This document shows, piece after piece, positions 5,950 through 11,079 of a stretch of 11,079 bases of DNA. This DNA comes from Bacillota bacterium. Lineage in GTDB: Bacteria; Bacillota; Clostridia; Lachnospirales; Lachnospiraceae. The notes beneath the pieces were generated by a model. That model ran no database searches, was not told where the DNA came from, and saw only the letters and a program-made list of their open reading frames with translations. The stretch spans positions 1-11,079 of the forward strand of contig JAEYXC010000477.1 of assembly GCA_023428655.1 (NCBI GenBank), written 5' to 3'. The translations under genes were made by a program, and so were the position numbers. Each line of letters begins with the position of its first letter. Within the stretch, counting starts at the first letter, position 1.

Positions 5950-6876
5950 ATGATGCAAAGAGATGAGTTATATGATAGGGTACGCAATTGGATGTATCGT
6001 AATGCAAGACCACTGGACTTAGCCCGATGGCAGTATCATTTAGAAGGTGGAAGCAAGGAGGCGGTAATAAATATCCTTACTTCTTATCAGAATGAGGATG
6101 GCGGGTTCGGGCATGCTCTGGAGGCGGATGCTTGGAATGAGAACTCTGCACCGATACAAGTATTTCATGCAATTGAGCTACTGCGGGAGATCGACTTTAG
6201 CGAGGAGGAGCATCCTTTGCTTCGGGGTATGATAAGCTATCTTGCCAGTGGGAAGGACATGGAGGGAGAGCTTTGGCTGAGTAATGTTCCAAGCAACAAT
6301 CATTACCCCCATGCACCCTGGTGGGAGTTTGGTCACCCGTTTTCGAATCATAACCCATATAATCCAACAGCTGGGCTAATTGGCTTTGGATTACGCTATA
6401 GCAGGAAGCATTCAGAGCTTTATGATAAATGTGTAGATATTGCAAGGTCTGCGCTGACCTATCTGTTCCAGGAAGAGGACATTGATATGCATACCTTAAA
6501 TTGTTATATCGCACTATTGGAATATCTGGAGGAATCAAAGGTAGAAATAGGGATAGCCTTGGAGGCTGTGAGAGAGAAGCTGAAGGAGCTGGTTCGAGGA
6601 GCGATTACAAAGGATACTGCCAGCTGGGCTACCTCCTATGTCTGTAAGCCCTCTCAGTTCTTTAAGACACCACACAGTATCTTCTATGAGGATAATAAGG
6701 AGATCGCAGCATTTGAAGTGGAATTCATCCGAAATAATCGAAATCCCGCTGGTGTTTGGGATGTGACCTGGAGCTGGGAGGCATATTCGGAGGAATGGGT
6801 GATCGCAAAAAGCTGGTGGATGGGTGAGCTTGTAATCCGAAATATGCGTTATCTAAAGCATTTCGGTGGATTATAA
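5950..6876 (+). CDS. Alpha/alpha-toroid (prenyltransferase/squalene-cyclase-fold-like) hypothetical protein
   Basis: 308 residues, soluble, with no signal peptide. Residues 39-80 (VINILTSYQNEDGGFGHALE and the following helix) contain the Q-x-E-D-G-G-F-G element seen in prenyltransferase/squalene oxidase repeats. The second half has helical pairs and Trp-rich segments (W124-W125, W270, W274, W276, W289-W290). This suggests a six-hairpin alpha/alpha barrel fold used by terpene cyclases, protein prenyltransferases and some polysaccharide enzymes. The cyclase DxDD and prenyltransferase zinc-ligand motifs are not visible, so catalytic function is unsupported. GGGAGG at 5936-5941 supports the ATG at 5950 (an ATG at 5953 is also possible). 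It forms a likely two-gene unit with the YjbR gene. Confidence 0.65.
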   Translation: MMQRDELYDRVRNWMYRNARPLDLARWQYHLEGGSKEAVINILTSYQNEDGGFGHALEADAWNENSAPIQVFHAIELLREIDFSEEEHPLLRGMISYLASGKDMEGELWLSNVPSNNHYPHAPWWEFGHPFSNHNPYNPTAGLIGFGLRYSRKHSELYDKCVDIARSALTYLFQEEDIDMHTLNCYIALLEYLEESKVEIGIALEAVREKLKELVRGAITKDTASWATSYVCKPSQFFKTPHSIFYEDNKEIAAFEVEFIRNNRNPAGVWDVTWSWEAYSEEWVIAKSWWMGELVIRNMRYLKHFGGL

Positions 6877-6891
6877 AACTACGGTTTTTTT
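6875..6891 (+). terminator. Weak terminator with UACG tetraloop after the toroid-like gene
   Basis: AAAAC/GTTTT stem closed by a C(UACG)G tetraloop of the stable UNCG class, followed directly by a T-run. The stem is short and overlaps the stop codon, so efficiency is uncertain. Confidence 0.45.
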
Positions 6892-6964
6892 CAATCTCCT
6901 TACACAGGAACAAAGATGGCATAATCAAATACCGATAACATAATGTTTTTCCAACTATGTATAT

Positions 6965-7018
6965 AAGGTATATGGACCCCTTAAAGGTAATACTGACTTT
7001 AAGGGGTCCATATGTCTT
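6965..7018. repeat. Long near-perfect hairpin (17-bp perfect arms, 22 pairs with wobble)
   Basis: Perfect arms 6970-6986 and 6997-7013 around a 10-nt loop. In RNA the stem extends to 6965/7018 through two G-U pairs. There is no U-tract on either strand. It lies between the toroid-like gene and the met leader promoter. The region 6877-7111 shows no other gene, only a second weaker inverted repeat (AATGAAAGG at 7063-7071 with its partner ending at 7095). Confidence 0.75.
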
Positions 7019-7111
7019 TAACGGATGACGATGGACCTTTCACTATAGAATTCATAATTAAAAATGAAAGGATTAGTCAAAATTACCATTTCATTAATCG
7101 AAAAAAATTCG

Positions 7112-7140
7112 TTGACAACAAACTTCCTATCATGTATACT
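7112..7140 (+). promoter_or_regulatory. Promoter of the met leader-metNIQ operon
   Basis: TTGACA at 7112-7117, 17-bp spacer, TATACT at 7135-7140, preceded by an A-rich stretch (about 7101-7107) that could serve as an UP element. The predicted start near 7147 gives about 93 nt before the leader peptide ATG. No S-box (SAM-I) consensus, and no T-box sequence of the AGGGUGGNACCGCG type, is visible downstream. Confidence 0.8.
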
Positions 7141-7239
7141 AACCCCAACATAAATATCTTTCATACCGTTTATCTAGGATTTATGGCAATTAAGTGTTAA
7201 TCAGAGAGCAATCGGACTTTAACAATAGGGAGGAAAAGA

Positions 7240-7323
7240 ATGAGAACATCATTACGTACTATGTGCCTTAATATGTGCGGTATGTGCAGCATGCCGAGGA
7301 TGACATATTTGCAGGATAGGTGA
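7240..7323 (+). CDS. Met/Cys-rich leader peptide (27 aa) upstream of metNIQ
   Basis: 27-codon ORF with GGGAGG at 7228-7233 and 6-nt spacing. Met codons are at positions 1, 8, 12, 15, 18 and 21, and Cys (TGC) codons at 9, 13 and 16, so codons 8-21 hold eight Met/Cys in fourteen. The segment reads TMCLNMCGMCSMPRM. This composition, placed between a strong promoter and an intrinsic terminator in front of a methionine importer, is the hallmark of an attenuation leader peptide. Ribosomes stalling on Met or Cys codons under starvation would alter folding of the downstream RNA. The peptide itself has no signal sequence or domain. A metal-binding micropeptide (three Cys, six Met) is a less likely alternative. 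The function is inferred from position and composition. Confidence 0.75.
   Translation: MRTSLRTMCLNMCGMCSMPRMTYLQDR
7278..7296 (+). promoter_or_regulatory. Hairpin inside the Met/Cys codon run of the leader
   Basis: CGGTATG (7278-7284) pairs with CATGCCG (7290-7296), 7 bp with one U-G, around a 5-nt loop. It spans codons 13-19 of the leader peptide, where a translating or stalled ribosome would melt it. It could act as a pause hairpin or as a 1:2-type element. Confidence 0.45.
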
Positions 7324-7386
7324 ATGTGATGTTTTTATATGCGATGAAAAGTGTAAAATCTTCTCTCCGAATATAAGGAATGACAT

Positions 7387-7420
7387 AACAGGAAGCTTAT
7401 CTGGCTCTCCTGTTTTTTTT
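7387..7420 (+). terminator. Intrinsic terminator (attenuator) between leader peptide and metN
   Basis: AACAGGA (7387-7393) pairs with TCCTGTT (7408-7414). The stem continues inside as AGC/GCT across a bulged C, with a 7-nt loop, and is followed by an uninterrupted T-run to 7420. It starts 63 nt after the leader stop and ends about 90 nt before the metN start, so any read-through transcript from 7147 must pass it. Confidence 0.85.
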
Positions 7421-7510
7421 AGGCACCAATTTAACACTGCGAAGTAACAAACTAAAGAAACGGAATGAAATAAAGCATAGACAAGATAAAAAACAATGGA
7501 GGTGGGCGTT

Positions 7511-8518
7511 TTGATCAATCAAAAACCTATCGTGGAGCTGATTGGACTAGGAAAAATTTTTAAAAGTAAGAATAATGAAGTGAAAGCACTGGAGGATATT
7601 AGCCTGAGCATACAGGAGGGTGAGATATTTGGTATTATCGGTCTTAGTGGTGCGGGCAAGAGTACTTTGGTTCGGTGTATCAATTTTTTGGAGAGACCGA
7701 CCAGCGGTAATGTAATATTTGACGGTGCTGACCTGGGAAGCTTATCAGAGAGGGATTTACTTAAGGCCAGACAGTCCATGGGAATGATATTTCAGCAATT
7801 CAATCTCCTGATGCAGCGAAATGCACTTGCGAATATATGCTTTCCACTGGAGCTGGCAGGTGTACCTGCAAAGGAAGCAAAGGCAAGGGCGAAGGAGCTT
7901 TTGGAGATTGTAGGGCTTTCTGATAAAGCGAAGGCATACCCGGCACAGCTATCCGGGGGGCAGAAGCAGAGAATCGCCATTGCAAGGGCATTAGCCACCA
8001 ATCCAAAGGTATTGCTTTGTGATGAAGCCACCAGCGCATTGGATCCGACGACGACCCGCTCAATCTTAAATCTATTGAAGGAAATTAATCAGAAGCTGGG
8101 AATTACGGTGATCGTTATTACCCATGAGATGAGTGTAATTGAAGAGATCTGTCATCGGGTAGCAATCATTGACCAGAGCCGGATTGCAGAGGTTGGCGAT
8201 GTGGAGGAGGTCTTTGTCAGACCTAAATCTAAGATTGCAAGACAGCTGGTATTCTCCGGCGAGACACATATTGATAATTATATCGGGGAAAGGAAATGCC
8301 GTATTATATTTGATGGTAAATCCTCCTTCGAGCCGGTAATCTCGAATATGGTATTGGAGAGCAAGACTCCGGTAAATATTCTGTTTGCCGACACCAAGGA
8401 CATCGACGGAAAAGCCTTTGGCCAGATGGTCATCCAATTGCCGGACGACGAAAGCGGATATAATAAAATCATTAATTACTTAAAAACCCATCAAATTCCC
8501 TATGAGGAGGTGAGATAG
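7511..8518 (+). CDS. metN: Methionine ABC importer ATP-binding protein MetN
   Basis: 335-residue ATPase of the MetNIQ methionine importer, energising uptake of Met at the cytoplasmic face. Seen with TTG as residue 1: Walker A GLSGAGKST (44-52), Q-loop FQQF (about 94-97), signature LSGGQKQR (147-154), Walker B VLLCDEAT (167-174), and the H-loop His in VITHEMS (about 205). A C-terminal NIL domain (about 260-335) binds methionine and mediates transinhibition in characterised homologues. An in-frame ATG at 7496 is unlikely, since GGAGGT at 7498-7503 lies inside it and is correctly spaced 7 nt from the TTG. The weak start may limit translation. It is followed by metI after 1 nt. Control by attenuation at 7240-7420 is inferred. 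Confidence 0.92.
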   Translation: MINQKPIVELIGLGKIFKSKNNEVKALEDISLSIQEGEIFGIIGLSGAGKSTLVRCINFLERPTSGNVIFDGADLGSLSERDLLKARQSMGMIFQQFNLLMQRNALANICFPLELAGVPAKEAKARAKELLEIVGLSDKAKAYPAQLSGGQKQRIAIARALATNPKVLLCDEATSALDPTTTRSILNLLKEINQKLGITVIVITHEMSVIEEICHRVAIIDQSRIAEVGDVEEVFVRPKSKIARQLVFSGETHIDNYIGERKCRIIFDGKSSFEPVISNMVLESKTPVNILFADTKDIDGKAFGQMVIQLPDDESGYNKIINYLKTHQIPYEEVR

Positions 8519-8519
8519 T

Positions 8520-9179
8520 ATGTGGAGTGAAGCAGTGATAAAAATGCTGGGGGTAGGAATTCTTGAAACCTTATATATGACCTTTTTCTCCTCCCTGGTT
8601 GCCTATCTGATCGGTTTACCATTGGGAATATTATTGGTAGTAACCGATAAAGAGGGAATTGCCCCCTTTGTTGTATTGAATAAGGTGCTTGGTATCATTG
8701 TCAATTTGGTTCGTTCGGTACCCTTCGTTATTCTGTTAATTACAGTAATGCCCTTCACCAGACTGTTAATCGGAACCACTATCGGTTCAACCGCAGTTGT
8801 AGTACCGTTAATAATTGCATCAGCTCCCTATATCGCAAGACTTGTGGAGTCTTCCTTAAAGGAAGTAGATAAGGGAGTTATTGAGGCTGCCCAGTCTATG
8901 GGGGCAACCCCATTACAGATTATTTACAAAGTATTAATCCCTGAAGCAATGCCTTCCTTGATTGTGGGTGGAGCGATTGCAGTAACAACAATCTTAAGCT
9001 ATTCCGCTATGAGCGGCTTTGTCGGCGGCGGAGGTCTTGGTGATATCGCGATCCGATACGGTTATTACCGTTATGAAACGGAGATTATGCTTGTCACCGT
9101 AGTGATTTTGGTCTTAATTGTACAGGTTATTCAAGAAGCAGGCTTTAAATGGATGAACCGTGCAGATAAAAGAATATAA
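8520..9179 (+). CDS. metI: Methionine ABC importer permease MetI
   Basis: 219-residue integral membrane permease, the usual MetI length, forming the homodimeric channel with MetN below and MetQ above. About five hydrophobic segments are visible (roughly 13-40, 55-80, 90-108, 145-166, 188-206). The EAA coupling loop E-A-A-Q-S-M-G-A-T-P (122-131), continuing to IPEA at 140-143, contacts MetN. The conserved SAMSGFVGGGGLGDIAIRYGY block (162-182) is diagnostic of the family. The ribosome binding site AGGAGGTGA (8505-8513) is almost fully complementary to the 16S 3' end and overlaps the metN C-terminus. The 1-nt gap from metN implies coupling. Confidence 0.94.
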   Translation: MWSEAVIKMLGVGILETLYMTFFSSLVAYLIGLPLGILLVVTDKEGIAPFVVLNKVLGIIVNLVRSVPFVILLITVMPFTRLLIGTTIGSTAVVVPLIIASAPYIARLVESSLKEVDKGVIEAAQSMGATPLQIIYKVLIPEAMPSLIVGGAIAVTTILSYSAMSGFVGGGGLGDIAIRYGYYRYETEIMLVTVVILVLIVQVIQEAGFKWMNRADKRI

Positions 9180-9208
9180 ATAAAATAAAAAAATGGAGGA
9201 TTGAATGT

Positions 9209-10021
9209 ATGAAGAAATTAATATCAATTTTAGTAGTACTTACCTTACTTGCTGTCGTCTTTACCGGATGTGCAAAGAAGGGCGGAGAAGACAAGAAGCT
9301 TGTTGTGGGAGCTAGCTCCACACCCCATGCTAAGATATTGGAGCAGGCTAGACCGGCACTGGAGGCGGATGGTTATGAGCTTGAAATTATCGAATATGCA
9401 GATTATGTTCAACCTAACCTGGCACTTGACAGCAAGGATCTGGATGCTAACTACTTCCAGCATCAGCCTTATCTTGATCAATTTAACACCGAGAATAAGA
9501 CCGATATCGTATCCGCAGGTATTATTCATTACGAGCCCTTCGGCGTATATCCCGGTAAGACAGCTTCCTTTGATGCTTTAGCGGACGGAGCGCAGATTGC
9601 GGTTCCCAACGATGCCACCAATGAAGCAAGAGCATTACTTTTATTGGAGGCACAGGGCTTAATCAAGCTAACAGCAAATGTCGGTTTAAAGGCAACCAAG
9701 AATGATGTGGTTGAAAATCCCAAGAACCTAGAGATCGTTGAGATAGAAGCGGCTCAGCTGGCTCGTTCCTTACAGGACGTAGATATGGCAGTTATCAATG
9801 GTAATTATGCCATCGAAGCAGGCTTAAATGTAGCAGATGATGCAATCGCCTTCGAGGATAAGGACTCGATTGCAGCAGAGACCTATGGTAATATCGTCGC
9901 TGTCAATAAAGGGGATGAGGGCCGTGCAGATATTAAAGCTTTATTGAAGGCATTACAAAGTGATGCAGTAAAGCAGTACATCAATGATACCTACGAAGGA
10001 GCAGTTGTTCCTAAGTTCTAG
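9209..10021 (+). CDS. metQ: Methionine-binding lipoprotein MetQ (NlpA family)
   Basis: 270-residue substrate-binding lipoprotein. A lipoprotein signal (MKK, hydrophobic 4-17) ends in V-F-T-G-Cys21, the lipidated residue, so it is anchored on the outer face of the membrane and delivers Met to MetI/MetN. NlpA/MetQ landmarks are NYFQHQPYL (81-89), HYEPFGVYP (107-115), VPNDATNEARALLLLEAQGL (132-151) and the binding-site segment INGNYA (196-201). GGAGG at 9195-9199 precedes the ATG by 9 nt. An out-of-frame ATG at 9205 is not used. The gene is 29 bp after metI. D- or L-Met specificity cannot be read from sequence. Confidence 0.94.
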   Translation: MKKLISILVVLTLLAVVFTGCAKKGGEDKKLVVGASSTPHAKILEQARPALEADGYELEIIEYADYVQPNLALDSKDLDANYFQHQPYLDQFNTENKTDIVSAGIIHYEPFGVYPGKTASFDALADGAQIAVPNDATNEARALLLLEAQGLIKLTANVGLKATKNDVVENPKNLEIVEIEAAQLARSLQDVDMAVINGNYAIEAGLNVADDAIAFEDKDSIAAETYGNIVAVNKGDEGRADIKALLKALQSDAVKQYINDTYEGAVVPKF

Positions 10022-10026
10022 GAACA
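10006..10026 (+). other. Hairpin overlapping the metQ stop codon
   Basis: TGTTCCT (10006-10012) / AGGAACA (10020-10026) with a 7-nt loop, including the TAG stop. There is no U-tract, so it is more likely an mRNA 3'-end stabiliser or chance than a terminator. A second small hairpin, CCGATTT/AAATCGG, lies at 10067-10088. Confidence 0.4.
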
Positions 10027-10163
10027 TAGCTACCGATATGCTTACACGTTCTCTTATTGTCCATAGCCGATTTGAGACAGAAAATCGGTAAAAGAAATTA
10101 CGTTTAAATTTTATATTGAATGCAGATGAGAAGGGGTTGTTTCAAAACTCGGATCATTGGCTT

Positions 10164-10222
10164 AAATAAGAGTAATATGGATCCGTCAGCTTGTGTGTGA
10201 GGGATGCTGTTACTCTTATTTT
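10164..10222 (+). terminator. Possible terminator downstream of metQ
   Basis: 12-bp perfect arms AAATAAGAGTAA (10164-10175) and TTACTCTTATTT (10210-10221) with a 34-nt loop and T-rich sequence at the end. The direct repeat GCTTAAAT flanks it (10160-10167 and 10223-10230). The AT-rich stem and long loop make terminator function uncertain. The rest of 10027-10354 shows no gene. Confidence 0.4.
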
Positions 10223-10354
10223 GCTTAAATTTACGGTTTTAATCAGCTCCTTTGGTATATGCATTCATTGGTTTTGTCCATGGGAATTGTGTGTATTTTT
10301 TAGATAAATTGCTTTATTGGTAATAGTTTTCAAGGACTTTTCTTGGTCAAACTG

Positions 10355-10383
10355 TTGCGGGATACGTGGTTCCATGCTACTAT
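10355..10383 (+). promoter_or_regulatory. Candidate extended -10 promoter of the DUF3810 gene
   Basis: TTGCGG at 10355-10360, 17-bp spacer, TACTAT at 10378-10383, preceded by TGC (10375-10377), an extended -10 motif. The predicted start near 10390 lies about 37 nt before the GTG. Confidence 0.45.
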
Positions 10384-10426
10384 TATAGGTATATATAACG
10401 AATACGACTAGACGGGGGGCCGCCGG

Positions 10427-11079
10427 GTGAAGAACATATTCCGCTATAAGCGTATCTATTTATTGGTATTGATACCGGTATCTTTATTGCTAATCCTATT
10501 AGCCAGACAGAGCAGTTATTTTTCAGAGCACATATATGCGAAGCATATCTATAAATGGATTTCTCAAATCCTTTCCTCCATTACCGGATTGTTTCCCTTT
10601 TCTGTAGCTGAGTTACTTATTCTCTTACTGCCTCTGGTGAGCCTGGTGTTATTGCTGCGCTTTGTCCTTCGAATGATACTGGATAGGAAGGATCGGGGAG
10701 AACGATTGGTAAGAGGAATACTTAATTTATTCTGTTTCCTTAGTATTATCCTATTCTTATTTACCATGTTAGCGGGGCTGAACTACTACCGCTATCCCTT
10801 TACCACCTATGCCAATCTCGAGGTAACAGAGTCATCCGTCATGGAGCTGTATTCATTAACGGAAAGTCTCATGCTTAAGGCAAATGAAATTCGAAACCAT
10901 GTAAAAGAGGCGGAGCATACGGGTGTCTTTCAGCTATCGGTCAGTGATAGGAAGCTGGCAAAGCTGGCCAAGGAAGCCTTTGAGCTTTTGGCTGAGGATT
11001 ATCCGGTGCTGGGTGGGGCCTACGGTGCACCAAAGCCCATTCTTATCTCCAAGCTGATGTCCCAGACGGAGATTACCGG
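10427..11079 (+). CDS. DUF3810 family membrane protein (5' part, runs off the window)
   Basis: Open frame from GTG 10427 to the window end (about 217 codons, truncated by the window edge). The nearest upstream in-frame stop is at 10409-10411, no ATG lies between, and G6 at 10414-10419 serves as ribosome binding site, so GTG is the likely start. Three hydrophobic helices are at about residues 10-26, 58-84 and 98-116. After the third comes GLNYYRYP (117-124), a strong DUF3810 marker, then a soluble part with YPVLGGAYGAPKP and PILISKLMSQTEITG at the window end. From memory, this family continues with a HELAH-type zinc-protease-like motif, which would lie beyond the window. Function unknown, possibly a membrane-tethered metallopeptidase. 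No link with metNIQ is evident. Confidence 0.75.
   Translation, partial: MKNIFRYKRIYLLVLIPVSLLLILLARQSSYFSEHIYAKHIYKWISQILSSITGLFPFSVAELLILLLPLVSLVLLLRFVLRMILDRKDRGERLVRGILNLFCFLSIILFLFTMLAGLNYYRYPFTTYANLEVTESSVMELYSLTESLMLKANEIRNHVKEAEHTGVFQLSVSDRKLAKLAKEAFELLAEDYPVLGGAYGAPKPILISKLMSQTEIT

Noticed and set aside
7012..7200. 62-aa plus-strand ORF starting with ATG at 7012
   Set aside because: The start lies inside the right arm of the long hairpin, there is no Shine-Dalgarno, the composition is not protein-like, and the ORF contains the leader promoter (7112-7140).
7496..7510. ATG at 7496 as the metN start
   Set aside because: The GGAGGT ribosome binding site lies within this extension and is ideally spaced from the TTG at 7511, and the five extra residues do not fit the family N-terminus.
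7147..7510. S-box (SAM-I) or Met T-box riboswitch before metN
   Set aside because: I looked for the S-box conserved core and the T-box sequence and saw neither by eye; a covariance-model search would settle it.
10564..10767. 67-aa minus-strand ORF
   Set aside because: It lies wholly inside the DUF3810 gene, antisense to its membrane helices.

Overview
The base composition (AT-rich), strong purine-rich ribosome binding sites, near-consensus sigma-A type promoters and gene content (BIG2 surface protein, DUF1848, WYL regulator, YjbR, DUF3810, MetNIQ) point to a low-GC Gram-positive of the Clostridia, probably a Lachnospiraceae-like anaerobe. That placement is inferred from gene content, not from a marker gene.

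Layout. 1-1900: two envelope-type proteins, each with its own promoter. One is a secreted BIG2-domain protein with a terminator. The other is a short membrane-anchored protein with calcium-binding-like D-x-D-x-D-G repeats and a Ser-Asp-Phe repeat tail. A tRNA-Pro with the unusual anticodon AGG follows, with its own promoter and terminator. 1900-2290: no clear gene, but seven 18-bp tandem repeats and a possibly decayed minus-strand reading frame. 2287-3611: two divergent GNAT acetyltransferases. 3672-5467: a DUF1848 protein whose C-terminus carries a radical-SAM-like cysteine cluster, overlapping by 4 nt with a WYL/YafY-type regulator that ends inside a 14-bp perfect inverted repeat. 5564-6876: a YjbR/MmcQ protein and an alpha/alpha-toroid (prenyltransferase/terpene-cyclase-fold-like) protein. 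6877-7510: a long regulatory region. 7511-10021: metN-metI-metQ, a complete methionine ABC importer. 10427-end: the 5' part of a DUF3810 membrane protein.

The main observation is upstream of metNIQ. A near-consensus promoter (7112-7140) is followed by a well-spaced Shine-Dalgarno and a 27-codon ORF (7240-7323) with Met codons at 1, 8, 12, 15, 18 and 21 and Cys codons at 9, 13 and 16. A GC-containing hairpin with a U-tract (7387-7420) then precedes metN. This is the architecture of ribosome-mediated transcription attenuation, here apparently sensing Met (and Cys) supply for a Met importer. In Firmicutes, metNIQ-type operons are usually described under S-box or T-box control, and I see neither here. 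The mechanism is inferred from sequence only.
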